This document shows, piece by piece, positions 1-7,451 of a stretch of DNA of 26,333 bases. The position numbers and the translations under genes are program-made. Numbering within the stretch: position 1 is the first letter of the stretch; each line of letters opens with the position of its first letter. The stretch covers positions 1-26,333 of IMG/VR virus record IMGVR_UViG_3300031963_000817. One strand, written 5' to 3'. Under the pieces are notes generated by a model. It worked only from the letters and a program-made list of their open reading frames with translations, searched no databases and had not been told where the DNA came from. Origin of the DNA: a virus.

Positions 1-2
1 AG

Positions 3-221
3 AAGTCCCTCAAGGACTGGACCGCCCAGAAGTGGCGCACCAAGTCCGGTAAGCCGTCCTCCAAGACGGGAGAAAGATATTTACCGGAAGCAGCCATTAA
101 GGCATTATCCTCCGCAGAGTACGCGGCTACGACCGCAGCGAAGCGTAAGGGTATGAAGAGCGGCAAGCAGTTTGTGCGTCAGCCAGACAAGGTTGCCAAA
201 AAGACAGCGAAGTACAGATAG
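3..221 (+). CDS. DUF5872-like phage protein, C-terminal part (5' truncated)
   Basis: The frame is open from the left edge to a TAG at 219-221, giving 72 residues of a protein that starts outside the window. The visible part is very basic and contains KSLKDWTAQKWRTKSGKPS followed by TGERYLPEAAIKALS and a lysine-rich tail. This pattern matches, from memory, the DUF5872 family found in many environmental phages and some large DNA viruses, whose function is unknown. The next gene begins 9 bp downstream behind an AGGAG site that overlaps this stop codon. The role is not known; a basic DNA-binding or virion-associated protein would fit the composition, but that is inference. Confidence 0.75.
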   Translation, partial: KSLKDWTAQKWRTKSGKPSSKTGERYLPEAAIKALSSAEYAATTAAKRKGMKSGKQFVRQPDKVAKKTAKYR

Positions 222-230
222 GAGCCTACA

Positions 231-332
231 ATGGCAAAGAAGCCGATGATGAAGTTCACTCCCTGCTCCAAGTGCCCGTCGCCCGCCAAGTGCAAGGCTG
301 CTGGCAAGTGCCTGATGAAGGGCAAGAAGTAA
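231..332 (+). CDS. 33-residue four-cysteine basic peptide
   Basis: A complete short ORF starts with ATG at 231, 6 nt after AGGAG (220-224), and stops at TAA 330-332. The product has 33 residues with cysteines at 12, 15, 21 and 27 (C-x2-C-x5-C-x5-C) in a lysine-rich background (CSKCPSPAKCKAAGKC). The spacing could form a small metal-binding knuckle or two disulphides. Similar Cys/Lys micropeptides sit next to DUF5872 genes in other phages as far as I recall. The strong ribosome site, the spacing from its neighbours (9 bp and 1 bp) and the cysteine pattern argue that it is real. The function is unknown. Confidence 0.65.
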   Translation: MAKKPMMKFTPCSKCPSPAKCKAAGKCLMKGKK

Positions 333-333
333 T

Positions 334-576
334 ATGAAGACCTATCTCAGGCACAAGAGCAAGGGTACGGTGTACGAGTACAATCCGTTTCTGGCGGATC
401 ACCCGAACATCGAACAGGTGACGGAGGAACAGGCGTTCCCCGAACGGTTTGAACCCAAGGTCGCCAAGGGCCGCAAGCCCAAGGTCAGCCTGACCACGAC
501 CGACATCCCCGAACCGCCGATCAGCGATGAGATGGCGGAACTCAACGACGAACTGACGCGGAAGACGCAGGTATGA
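334..576 (+). CDS. Small conserved phage protein of unknown function (80 aa)
   Basis: The ORF starts with ATG at 334, one base after the stop of the 33-aa gene, and its TGA overlaps the ATG of the next gene (ATGA at 573-576), which indicates translational coupling. The N-terminus (MKTYLRHKSKGTVYEYNPFL) looks like a short beta-rich module. The C-terminal half is acidic and proline-rich (DIPEPPISDEMAELNDEL). There is no signal peptide or membrane segment. Proteins starting in this way are common beside head-tail adaptor genes in environmental phages, so a virion or assembly role is plausible but unproven. Confidence 0.7.
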   Translation: MKTYLRHKSKGTVYEYNPFLADHPNIEQVTEEQAFPERFEPKVAKGRKPKVSLTTTDIPEPPISDEMAELNDELTRKTQV

Positions 577-1226
577 TCCTCTCCGACGTGATCACAGAGG
601 CACGGAAGCTGTTGCAGGACACGAATGCTGACGTGTCCCTTCAGCGTTTCTCGGACGCTACGCTCTTGGGGTTTGCGAACCAGACCCTGAAGCGCATTGC
701 GCTTGTCCGTCCCGACCTCTTTGCTTACGTCGGAGAAATCTCATGCACGGCGGGCGAGGTGGTGCAGTCTGCCCCGTCCGACTCCATCCGCCTCATGGAA
801 ATCTTCCGGGTCAAGAACGGCTCCGCAGTGCGTGAGACGAACCGACAGACCATCGATCAGACCTACCCCGGCTGGGTGGATGCCACCGCTGGTGCCACGG
901 TCAACTGGATGCGCCACCCGCGCAACCCCAACAAGTTCTTCATCTACCCCAAGGCTCCTGCCGCGCATGTGCTGATTGGCGAGTACGCCAAGGCCCCGCC
1001 TGATTACGCCTCTGGTGACACGGTTGCCCTGCTGCCAGATGCCTACTTCACCACCGTGATCGACGGCACGGTGTTCTTGGCCGAGAGCGTCGATAACGAA
1101 CACATCACCTCGGGCCGCGCGAAGATGTTCTTCGACAACTTCGCTGCCAGCCTCGAAGCCAACTACAAGACCCGCCTGTTCACCGATCTCGACAGCGCCG
1201 GTATGGACAAGAGGGAGCTTCCCTGA
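573..1226 (+). CDS. DUF6682-like head-tail adaptor protein
   Basis: This 217-aa protein begins with a helical segment (LSDVITEARKLLQDTNAD), then a SDATLLGFANQTLKRIALVRPDL block, a beta-rich middle containing the RLMEIFRV motif, and a C-terminal helical pair beginning with LLPDAYFTTVIDGTVFLAES. This order and spacing match the DUF6682 phage adaptor family, small proteins thought to sit between portal and tail. Its length is normal for the family. It overlaps the upstream gene by ATGA and the downstream gene by TGATG, so the three are co-translated. Family membership is recognised by eye. The adaptor role comes from family knowledge and from the second adaptor-like gene immediately downstream. 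Confidence 0.75.
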   Translation: MILSDVITEARKLLQDTNADVSLQRFSDATLLGFANQTLKRIALVRPDLFAYVGEISCTAGEVVQSAPSDSIRLMEIFRVKNGSAVRETNRQTIDQTYPGWVDATAGATVNWMRHPRNPNKFFIYPKAPAAHVLIGEYAKAPPDYASGDTVALLPDAYFTTVIDGTVFLAESVDNEHITSGRAKMFFDNFAASLEANYKTRLFTDLDSAGMDKRELP

Positions 1227-1894
1227 TGGCGACCCGCACCTTCGTCTCGCTCGAAAACAAGATTGCTGCCAACGTGCCGGGGTGCCCGCGCCCGACCATC
1301 GAACAGTTCGTGCGCGATATCGCCATCGAAGTCTGCGAGAAGACACTGGTGTGGCGGTACGAGCAGGACCCGATCACGCTCACCTCCGGTGTCTACGAAT
1401 ACGACTACGACATCCCCACCGGCAGCGAGGTGGTCGCTGTGATCCACGCGGCGCTCAACTCTGGCGTCGAGTTCCTCAACACGCTGGACCCGGCAGTTCA
1501 GGAAGACCTGCATCGCATGTACCCCGACTGGCCGTCTGCCGACGCCAATAAGCGGTCGTCGCCGCGCTTCGTCGGGCAGTTCGACCCCGATCATTTTGTG
1601 GTGGCTCCCGTCCCTGACAGTACGCGGGTGTATACCGTTAAGATGTTTCTGGCATTGAGGCCGACGCCTGATGCCACGGGGATGGACAAGATCGCCTTCG
1701 ATGAGTGTGAGCAGTTGATCACGCACGGCGTGCTTCAGCATCTTCATACACTGCCTGACAAGTCGTGGACGGACTACAATCTGGCGTCCTATCACGCCAA
1801 GCAGTACACGTATAAGACGGCTCTTCGCCGCGCCAAGGCCAATCTTGGTGCCACCCGTGCGCCCCTGACCGTGCGCATGGTTCCTCTTGCATAG
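1226..1894 (+). CDS. Second adaptor / tail-tubular-A-like protein
   Basis: The product has 222 aa. The N-terminus carries a VPGCPRPTIEQFVRDIAIEV segment followed by CEKTLVWRYEQDPI, a pattern common in phage adaptor or tail-completion proteins encoded next to DUF6682. The middle is beta-rich and ends with VYTVKMFLALRPTPDA. The C-terminal half is a helix bundle (FDECEQLITHGVLQHLHTLP; a later segment rich in Lys/Arg/Ala). The start ATG overlaps the previous stop (TGATG), and a GGGAG site lies just upstream. By position and fold style I infer a gatekeeper/T7 gp11-like role at the head-tail junction, but the sequence itself is not diagnostic. Confidence 0.6.
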   Translation: MATRTFVSLENKIAANVPGCPRPTIEQFVRDIAIEVCEKTLVWRYEQDPITLTSGVYEYDYDIPTGSEVVAVIHAALNSGVEFLNTLDPAVQEDLHRMYPDWPSADANKRSSPRFVGQFDPDHFVVAPVPDSTRVYTVKMFLALRPTPDATGMDKIAFDECEQLITHGVLQHLHTLPDKSWTDYNLASYHAKQYTYKTALRRAKANLGATRAPLTVRMVPLA

Positions 1895-1902
1895 GTGACA
1901 GC

Positions 1903-2232
1903 ATGTCTGAAGTGATCAAGGTTGTTCAAGGTGACACGAAGCCGCTCATCACGTTGACACTGACGGATGAGGCGACCGGCGATCCGTTCGACCTCTCCAA
2001 CCCATCGACTACCGTCAGCATCAAGTTTCGCGCCACCGGCACGACCGCTACTCCGCAGATTATCTCCTGCGCCAAGGTTGACGCGGTGAATGGTGTGGTG
2101 GAGTTCGACTTTTCCGGTGGCATCCTTGATGTGGACCCCGGCATGTATGAGGGCGAGATCGAAGTGAATATCGATGGCGCTACGCATACGGTATATGATG
2201 TTCTCAAATTCCGGGTCCGTGCGGACTTCTAA
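1903..2232 (+). CDS. BppU N-terminal-like small tail/baseplate protein
   Basis: This 109-aa all-beta protein has the typical layout of the BppU/DUF2479 N-terminal immunoglobulin-like domain: an opening VVQGDTKPLITLTLTDEATG, then PFDLSNPSTTVSIKFRATG, and an ending strand pair around DPGMYEGEIEVNIDGA and the V-K-F-R-V-R terminus. This domain usually attaches receptor-binding modules to a tail or baseplate; here it stands alone. It starts with ATG at 1903, a few bases after an AGGTGA site that overlaps the previous stop, and is followed by a good GAGGAG site for the next gene. A stand-alone structural role in the tail is likely. Confidence 0.65.
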   Translation: MSEVIKVVQGDTKPLITLTLTDEATGDPFDLSNPSTTVSIKFRATGTTATPQIISCAKVDAVNGVVEFDFSGGILDVDPGMYEGEIEVNIDGATHTVYDVLKFRVRADF

Positions 2233-2246
2233 CGAGGAGATAGACT

Positions 2247-2654
2247 ATGGCACTTCAGTATTCTGTGACGGTTCGCAACGCTCAGCTTGATGCGTTCGAG
2301 ACGGCAATCGGCGCTTCAGCGGTCCTGAAGATCAGGAGCGGTACGGTTCCGGCCAACTGCGCCGCTGCTGACAGCGGCACGGTGCTGGCGACACTCAACC
2401 TGCCCTCCGACTGGATGGCGGCGGCGTCGGCTGGCTCCAAGGCCAAGTCCGGTACGTGGGAAGATACGGCTGCTGATGCTACGGGCACGGCGGGTCACTT
2501 CCGCGTCTATGCCTCGGACGGCACCACCGTCCACATGCAGGGCACCATCACGGCGACGGGCGGTGGCGGCGACATGACGGTGGATAACACCTCCATCGCT
2601 TCTGGTCAGACGGTCACGGTCACGGGCTTCACCATCTCTGCCGGTAACGCTTAA
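2247..2654 (+). CDS. Small beta-rich virion/appendage protein (135 aa)
   Basis: ATG at 2247 lies behind a strong GAGGAG ribosome site. The 135-aa product begins [20 protein letters not shown] and is rich in Gly, Ala, Thr and Ser. A central segment ([16 protein letters not shown]) is followed by [20 protein letters not shown] and a C-terminal strand segment ending [11 protein letters not shown]. The same pattern is widespread as an uncharacterised protein beside fibre genes of podo- and siphoviruses, so a decoration or appendage subunit is probable. No catalytic motif, signal peptide or membrane segment is visible. Confidence 0.65.
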   Translation: MALQYSVTVRNAQLDAFETAIGASAVLKIRSGTVPANCAAADSGTVLATLNLPSDWMAAASAGSKAKSGTWEDTAADATGTAGHFRVYASDGTTVHMQGTITATGGGGDMTVDNTSIASGQTVTVTGFTISAGNA

Positions 2655-2665
2655 GGGGTTCTCCC

Positions 2666-3526
2666 ATGACTGACGTGTTCAACCGCGCCAGAATGACGAC
2701 GGCGACCGCAGGCACGGGCACGATTACGCTCGGTTCTGCGGTCACCGGCTATCAGTCGTTCGCGGCTGCGGGTGTCACGGATGGCACGGTGGTTCACTAC
2801 ACCATCGAAGACGGTACGGCATGGGAGATCGGCACTGGCACCTACACGGCGTCGGGTACGACGCTGTCTCGCACACTGGTGGAAAGTTCTACGGGGTCAT
2901 TGCTCAACCTCAGTGGCTCTGCGTCGGTATTCATTACCGCCCCGACCTCCGCGATCAGGAACCTCGACGCGGTCAACCCATCGGTTGCCCGCAGTAATCT
3001 GGAGATCGACGGTCAGCAGACGATCTGGGTTCCGGCCATCGCAATGGTCCCACGCACCACTAACCCCCCAGCATTGGGGTCAGTGGAGACGACCACGAAC
3101 CGCGTGATGCTTCGCACGCTGAACTTCGATACGACCACGCAGGAGTTCGCGCAGTTTGCCATCCAGATGCCGAAGTCGTGGGACGAGGGCACCATCGTGG
3201 CACAGTTCGTCTGGTCGCACGCGGCGACCACGACCAACTTCGGCGTGGTGTGGCAGTTGCAGGCAATAGGTTTTACCGATGATGATGCCGCAGACGCCGC
3301 GTTCGGAACCGCACAGACGGCGACCGATACCGGTGGCACGACGAATGATATCTATATTTCTCCCGAGACAGCCGCCATCACCGTCGCTGGAACCCCGGCA
3401 CCGGAGGAGTGGGTTGTCTTCCAAGTGGCGCGTGTCCCTGCCAACGCCTCCGATACGATGGCAATCGACGCTCGTCTGCACGGCGTCAAAATCCACTACA
3501 CCACCAATGCAGCGCGGGATGACTAA
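2666..3526 (+). CDS. Tail fibre / appendage protein (286 aa)
   Basis: The N-terminal module (residues about 10-95) contains [20 protein letters not shown], then [20 protein letters not shown] and an ending strand VFITAP. This is a recurrent phage virion-attachment beta module. The C-terminal part (about 120-286) starts with a region rich in Trp/Pro/Thr, then [20 protein letters not shown] and a terminal segment [19 protein letters not shown], recurrent in fibre-type proteins of environmental phages. The two-part layout suggests an anchor plus an exposed domain. The gene sits 11 bp after its neighbour with AAGGGG as ribosome site, and another appendage gene follows after 3 bp. Confidence 0.7.
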   Translation: MTDVFNRARMTTATAGTGTITLGSAVTGYQSFAAAGVTDGTVVHYTIEDGTAWEIGTGTYTASGTTLSRTLVESSTGSLLNLSGSASVFITAPTSAIRNLDAVNPSVARSNLEIDGQQTIWVPAIAMVPRTTNPPALGSVETTTNRVMLRTLNFDTTTQEFAQFAIQMPKSWDEGTIVAQFVWSHAATTTNFGVVWQLQAIGFTDDDAADAAFGTAQTATDTGGTTNDIYISPETAAITVAGTPAPEEWVVFQVARVPANASDTMAIDARLHGVKIHYTTNAARDD

Positions 3527-3529
3527 GCC

Positions 3530-4180
3530 ATGCTGCGTGCAACGCAACTGGTAGGGTGTGGGCGTCACGGACTCACCGGCATCACCTATGTCGGAAACCA
3601 GACGTTTACGGGTCAGGCGTCGGGAACCAGAAACTTCGCGAACGTCAACCTCGGGGCCTCCAATGGCGAACTCATCGTCTTGGGTATCACGACGCGCATT
3701 GGTAACAACAACTGGAATATCACAGCCGTCACAGTAGACGGTATAGCGGCAACCCTCGTCAACGGGTCAAAGTTCGACGGCGGCGGCGACTTCCAAGGGG
3801 CTTACCTCTATCGCGTGACGGGGGTTACGGCGGCGACCGCCACCGTGTCGATTACGTTTTCCAATACCGTTGCTGACGTGAACATCGCTATCTGGAATTT
3901 GTTCGGGGTCAACCCAATACCGTTTGCTAGTGCTACAGATGCAGGTGCTGTTCCGTCCACTGTAAGTATCAACATCCCCGAGAATGGTTTGGTGGTGGGG
4001 TCATCGGTGAAGAAACTTACCGGCACAACAACGTGGACGGGGGCGACTGAGAATTTTGACGTGGCGATTACAAACCAGCAGTCTTCGGGTGCGAGCATTG
4101 CGCTCGTCGCTGCTGAAACTGCCCGATCTATTTCTTCGTCAAATGCCAACGTCTGTACCGCCGCATCGTGGGGGCCATAA
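3530..4180 (+). CDS. Beta-sandwich appendage / putative receptor-binding protein
   Basis: This 216-aa protein is almost entirely predicted beta strand, with many Asn, Thr and Gly residues. A central block reads FQGAYLYRVTGVTAATATVS, and later AIWNLFGVNPIPFASA, as seen in carbohydrate-binding-like phage appendage proteins. The ATG at 3530 follows the previous stop by 3 bp and has only a weak ribosome site, so it is probably translated by coupling. The TAA is directly followed by the ATG of the next gene. The coding region is visibly less GC-rich at its 3' half than the flanking adaptor genes, which fits a host-range gene exchanged between phages. That is inference. Confidence 0.55.
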   Translation: MLRATQLVGCGRHGLTGITYVGNQTFTGQASGTRNFANVNLGASNGELIVLGITTRIGNNNWNITAVTVDGIAATLVNGSKFDGGGDFQGAYLYRVTGVTAATATVSITFSNTVADVNIAIWNLFGVNPIPFASATDAGAVPSTVSINIPENGLVVGSSVKKLTGTTTWTGATENFDVAITNQQSSGASIALVAAETARSISSSNANVCTAASWGP

Positions 4181-4663
4181 ATGATTACTGAGTTTGCACT
4201 TCTGATTGATGGTGAGTTCAAGGAAATTCGCCGCTACGATACGAAACCCGAAGATATTCCCCACAAGAAAGTGGTGTGGCACCCTGTCGTGCGCGAGTAC
4301 GGCACTCCGTTCGAGGGCCTTGAGGGTAGTGACTGGGTGGTCCGCACGGTTGATCCGGCCACGCTCCCACCGGATGTACCGGATTACATTTCGCGTCGGC
4401 AGGCTGCACTTCAACTTTACGCCTTGGGCTACATCTCCGCGCAAGAAGCTCTCGACATGACCAAGACGGCGACGGTTCCTGCTGCCATCGCGGCGATCTT
4501 TGACGCTCAGGTTGGGGAGGGGAACTGGACGCCAGAGCAGCGTATCTTTGCTGAGATTGACTTCGCCGCCATCAACTACTATCGCAACAACTTACTGCTG
4601 GACCTGATGGGTCTTTCTGAGCAGGAGAAGGATCAGTTCTTCGTCGCGGCTTCACTGTTGTAG
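4181..4663 (+). CDS. Fibre-associated protein, possibly assembly factor (160 aa)
   Basis: ATG at 4181 abuts the preceding TAA with no spacer. The N-terminal half is a short beta-rich region with a central VVREYGTPFEGLEGSDWVVR. The C-terminal half is helical (SRRQAALQLYALGYISAQEA ... TVPAAIAAIFD ... WTPEQRIFAEIDFAAINYYR). The helical half resembles the small C-terminal modules of tail-fibre assembly or chaperone proteins encoded directly beside fibre genes. Its position, immediately before the repeat protein and the C1q-like fibre, fits that role. It has no membrane segment or signal peptide. The chaperone role is inferred from context only. Confidence 0.55.
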   Translation: MITEFALLIDGEFKEIRRYDTKPEDIPHKKVVWHPVVREYGTPFEGLEGSDWVVRTVDPATLPPDVPDYISRRQAALQLYALGYISAQEALDMTKTATVPAAIAAIFDAQVGEGNWTPEQRIFAEIDFAAINYYRNNLLLDLMGLSEQEKDQFFVAASLL

Positions 4664-4671
4664 GTTAGACG

Positions 4672-6075
4672 ATGCTTGGTTTTGACGCCCTCGCAAAACT
4701 ACCCTTAGCAGCGGCTCCTTCAGCCGGTGTTAATGCGAGCGTGTCTGCCACGCAGGCTGGTGACAGTGTCAGCGCGACGGCGGCTGTCACGGTCAAGGCT
4801 GTACTCTCGCAGACCCAAGCTGGTGACAGTGTCAGCGCGACAGCCGCCGTCGCGGTCAAGGCTACACTTTCACAGACCCAAGCTGGCGACAGTGTCAGCG
4901 CGACAGCCGCCGTCGCGGTCAAGGCCGATCTTTCACAGACCCAAGCCGGTGACAGTGTCAGCGCGACAGCGGCTGTCGCGGTCAAGGCTACCCTTTCACA
5001 GACCCAAGCTGGTGATACCGTTAGCGCCGAGTACACGCTATCCACTGGTACGGTCGCCAACCTTGATAAGACCCAAGATGACAACACTGTCAGCGCGACG
5101 GCGGCTGTTGCTGTTAAGGCCGATCTCTCGCAGACCCAAGCTGGTGACAGTGTTAGCGCGACGGCGGCTGTCGCAGTCAAGGCCGATCTCTCGCAAACCC
5201 AAGCTGGCGACAGCGTCAGCGCGACGGCGGCTGTCGCGGTCAAGGCCGATCTCTCGCAGACCCAAGCTAATGACAGCGTCAGCGCGACGGCGGCTGTCGC
5301 GGTCAAGGCTGATCTCTCACAGACCCAAGTCGGTGACAGCGTCAGCGCGACAGCGGCTGTCGCGGTCAAGGCTACACTCTCACAGACCCAAGCTGGCGAC
5401 AGTGTCAGCGCGACGGCGGCTGTCGCGGTCAAGGCTGCACTCTCGCAGACCCAAGCCGGTGACAGCGGCAGCGCGACAGCGGCTGTCGCGGTCAAGGCTA
5501 CCCTTTCGCAAACCCAAGCTGGCGACAGTGTCAGTGCTTCTATCGAAGCCACGACGTTTGCTACGCTGTCCCAGACGCAGGCAAGTAACACCGTCGTCGC
5601 CACGGCGGCGGTCAGGGTTGCCGGTACGCTTTCGCGGACCCAAGCTGGCGACAGCGTCAGCGCGACAGCCGCCGTCGCGGTCAAGGCTGTACTATCTCAG
5701 ACGCAAGCCAACAACGTATCGGTTAGTTCTGTCGAAGCCACGACGTTTGCCACGCTGGATCAGACCCAAGCTGGTGACACCGTACAGGCTACGATTGTAA
5801 AGAGCCTCTTTGAGGCACCTTGCGTTATCAGGGCCACGGCGTCGGTTGCGGCAATTGTCGCAGACGTGACAATTGAGCCAGTTGTAAAGCTGCGGGCTAC
5901 TGCAACTTACACGTATCTTAAGGCATCGTATGAGGTACATAACACACCAGCGGTTGTAAGTAACCTCCGACTGGCTGCGTCTGTTGCAAGCCCCCGGCTC
6001 GTCGCTTCTGTCTCCTACCCGCGAGTTACGTTCGACACCTGCTGGGATGTGGTAGCCGAGAGGGAAGCCGCTTGA
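4672..6075 (+). CDS. Tandem-repeat appendage/fibre-shaft protein (16 x 21 aa)
   Basis: This 467-aa protein is mostly a tandem array of the 21-residue unit AGDSVSATAAVAVKA-x-LSQTQ, with 16 units from residue 29 to about 366 and a decayed 17th. Units 5, 13, 14 and 16 diverge most, and unit 5 carries a 2-residue insertion. Alternating small and hydrophobic residues suggest a beta-stacked rod or string of strands. After the array a 100-residue non-repeat tail (from AGDTVQATIV) is beta-rich and contains two cysteines. Placement between fibre genes supports an exposed shaft. A short N-terminal cap (MLGFDALAKLPLAAAPSAG) precedes the repeats. There is no signal peptide. The function is inferred from architecture and context. 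Confidence 0.7.
   Translation: MLGFDALAKLPLAAAPSAGVNASVSATQAGDSVSATAAVTVKAVLSQTQAGDSVSATAAVAVKATLSQTQAGDSVSATAAVAVKADLSQTQAGDSVSATAAVAVKATLSQTQAGDTVSAEYTLSTGTVANLDKTQDDNTVSATAAVAVKADLSQTQAGDSVSATAAVAVKADLSQTQAGDSVSATAAVAVKADLSQTQANDSVSATAAVAVKADLSQTQVGDSVSATAAVAVKATLSQTQAGDSVSATAAVAVKAALSQTQAGDSGSATAAVAVKATLSQTQAGDSVSASIEATTFATLSQTQASNTVVATAAVRVAGTLSRTQAGDSVSATAAVAVKAVLSQTQANNVSVSSVEATTFATLDQTQAGDTVQATIVKSLFEAPCVIRATASVAAIVADVTIEPVVKLRATATYTYLKASYEVHNTPAVVSNLRLAASVASPRLVASVSYPRVTFDTCWDVVAEREAA
4756..5769 (+). repeat. 63-bp tandem repeat array, 16 units, in frame
   Basis: The period is exactly 63 bp; for example the units starting GCTGGTGACAGT begin at 4756 and 4819. One unit (the fifth) is 69 bp, and a partial 17th starts at 5770. 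Each unit contains a 9-nt dyad GACAGTGTC or close variant. Several carry a 17-nt odd palindrome, GCGACAGC-G-GCTGTCGC, exact at 4963-4979, 5347-5363 and 5473-5489; other copies replace A with G, which still pairs as G.T in RNA. There are no spacers, so this is not a CRISPR array. Near-identical units make it prone to copy-number change. Confidence 0.95.
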
Positions 6076-6099
6076 TATGTCCGCACGTATTAGTATAAC
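6072..6099 (+). promoter_or_regulatory. Putative sigma-70-type promoter before fibre gene
   Basis: TTGATA (6072-6077) and TATAAC (6094-6099) are separated by 16 bp, each one base from the bacterial consensus. They lie in the largest gap between + genes (48 bp) just before a fibre gene and the lysis cassette. A 5-bp dyad CGTAT/ATACG (6086-6090, 6100-6104) overlaps the -10. The fit is good, but no transcript evidence exists, and chance matches of this quality do occur. Confidence 0.35.
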
Positions 6100-6113
6100 A
6101 TACGCAAGCTTTT

Positions 6114-6117
6114 GGAG
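6114..6117 (+). promoter_or_regulatory. Ribosome binding site fixing the start of the C1q-like fibre gene
   Basis: GGAG lies 6 nt before ATG 6124. A longer reading from TTG at 6112 would place the start codon inside this site, so ATG 6124 is preferred. Confidence 0.6.
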
Positions 6118-6123
6118 ATCGAC

Positions 6124-7203
6124 ATGGCCGTTTTGGTGAAGAACAACGCCTACAGCACACTGGCGTCCACGATCACGGATGTCGCCACGTCGATCTCACT
6201 TGCTGCCGGAACTGGTTCGCGGTTCCCCGTGATCTCTGGCGGTGATTACTTCTACGCAACACTGATCGATACCTCCAACAATCTGGAAGTGGTCAAGGTC
6301 ACTGCCCGTTCGACCGACACGCTTACCGTGGTGCGTGCGCAGGACGGGACGACGGCGCGGGCTTACTCCTCTGGCTCTCGCATCGAACTCCGCATCACCG
6401 CTGCGCTGATCCAAGATATCCGCGACGGCATCACGCCCGGTGATGGCACTGTCACGGCGGCAAAACTTGCGAGTAATGCGGTTGAGACAGCCAAGATTGC
6501 CGCCGACGCCGTTACCTTCGCCAAAATCCAGAACATCGCCACAGCCCGTGCGCTGGGGCGCTCGTCGGCACTCTCAGGTGATGTCGAAGAGATCACTGCT
6601 TCGCAGCTTCTCGACTTTCTGGGCACCACGCAAGGCAACGTCGCATACCGTGGGGCCAGCGGCTGGGTAGTTCTGGCTCCGGGCACTGCCGTTCAGGCTT
6701 TGGTGTCAGGTGGCGCTGCTGCTAACGTCGCATGGGGCAAGCCGTCCTATGCACCGGATGTGATCATCCAAGACCAGAAGACCTCGGGTACTGACGGCGG
6801 CACGTTCAACAACACCGAAGACCGGACGCGGACACTGAATACACTGGTCCGCAACCTCAACTCACTCGCTTCTCTTTCCTCGAACCGCTTCACGCTCCCT
6901 GCTGGGACCTACTTCATCGAGTGGTCGGCACCGGCCTATAAAGTGGACTCGCATCAATCACTACTCTATAACGTCACGGACGCCGTAGTAGTTGCCAGAG
7001 GGCAAAGTGCATTCTCTAACAACGGCGGTGATTACGCGGGTAATGAGAGTTCTGGGTGTGCGGTTGTTACCATCGCGGCGAGTAAGGCGTTCGAGATCAG
7101 ACATCGTGGTTCGGCATCAACAGCAACAGTTGGGTTTGGTCGTGCCTGCGGGTTTAGCACCGAAGTCTACACCATCGTCAGAATTTCTAAGGTGTTGGAG
7201 TGA
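6124..7203 (+). CDS. Tail fibre protein with C1q/TNF-like C-terminal domain
   Basis: The 359-aa product starts at ATG 6124 behind GGAG. The N-terminal module (about 1-100) is a known virion-anchor type: MAVLVKNNAYSTLAST, then AAGTGSRFP, then VVRAQDGTTARAYSSGSRIE. A linker with heptad-like repeats follows (TAAKLASNAVETAKIAADAV). The C-terminal 130 residues look like a trimeric jelly roll of the C1q/TNF type found at phage fibre tips: FTLPAGTYFIEWSAPAY, a later AVVTIAASKAFEIRHRGSAS, and a closing GFSTEVYTIVRISKV. This is probably a receptor-binding fibre. The next gene begins at the stop codon region, linking fibre and lysis genes. Confidence 0.75.
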   Translation: MAVLVKNNAYSTLASTITDVATSISLAAGTGSRFPVISGGDYFYATLIDTSNNLEVVKVTARSTDTLTVVRAQDGTTARAYSSGSRIELRITAALIQDIRDGITPGDGTVTAAKLASNAVETAKIAADAVTFAKIQNIATARALGRSSALSGDVEEITASQLLDFLGTTQGNVAYRGASGWVVLAPGTAVQALVSGGAAANVAWGKPSYAPDVIIQDQKTSGTDGGTFNNTEDRTRTLNTLVRNLNSLASLSSNRFTLPAGTYFIEWSAPAYKVDSHQSLLYNVTDAVVVARGQSAFSNNGGDYAGNESSGCAVVTIAASKAFEIRHRGSASTATVGFGRACGFSTEVYTIVRISKVLE

Positions 7204-7211
7204 TCCCCCTC

Positions 7212-7451
7212 ATGGACAGCGAAGCTCTGAGAGTACTGAACGTGATCATGCAGTGGATCGTAGCCCCAGTGGCTGCGTTCGTCTGGGTGCTTTACCAGAA
7301 ACAGCAGACACACCACACGGATATCGCGGTCCTGAAAGCTGAGACTGCGTCTGCGAAACTGTCGCATGACCGTGAGATCAAGGAAATCCGAGAGACCAGT
7401 CGTGCCATCATGGACAAGCTGAGTTCGATAGAGGAGGCCCTGCGCAAGTGA
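7212..7451 (+). CDS. Membrane-anchored coiled-coil protein of the lysis cassette
   Basis: The product has 79 aa from ATG 7212, with GGAG at 7197-7200. An alternative GTG at 7200 overlaps the previous stop and would add four residues. One membrane segment lies at about residues 8-28 (VLNVIMQWIVAPVAAFVWVL). It is followed by a charged coiled coil to the end (ETASAKLSHDREIKEIRETS ... KLSSIEEALRK). The topology, a single N-terminal TM plus a coiled coil, resembles inner-membrane spanins, but no lipobox partner is visible nearby, and some phage holin-associated proteins share this shape. It is translated in coupling with the peptidase downstream (GTGA overlap). A lysis role is likely; the precise class is open. 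Confidence 0.6.
   Translation: MDSEALRVLNVIMQWIVAPVAAFVWVLYQKQQTHHTDIAVLKAETASAKLSHDREIKEIRETSRAIMDKLSSIEEALRK

Noticed and set aside
4665-5684. 339-aa minus-strand ORF with ALTATAAVALTLSPAWVCE repeats
   Set aside because: It is the reverse image of the 63-bp repeat array, which happens to lack stops in that frame; no ribosome site or start context, and it ends when the repeat ends.
4756-5769. CRISPR array
   Set aside because: Repeats are contiguous and in frame with no spacers; they encode a repeat protein.
4727-5800. 357-aa + strand ORF in another frame over the repeat array
   Set aside because: Arg/Ser/Pro-rich shadow produced by the same stop-free repeat; no ribosome site.
6112-6123. 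TTG start adding four residues to the C1q-like fibre
   Set aside because: It overlaps the GGAG ribosome site that serves ATG 6124.
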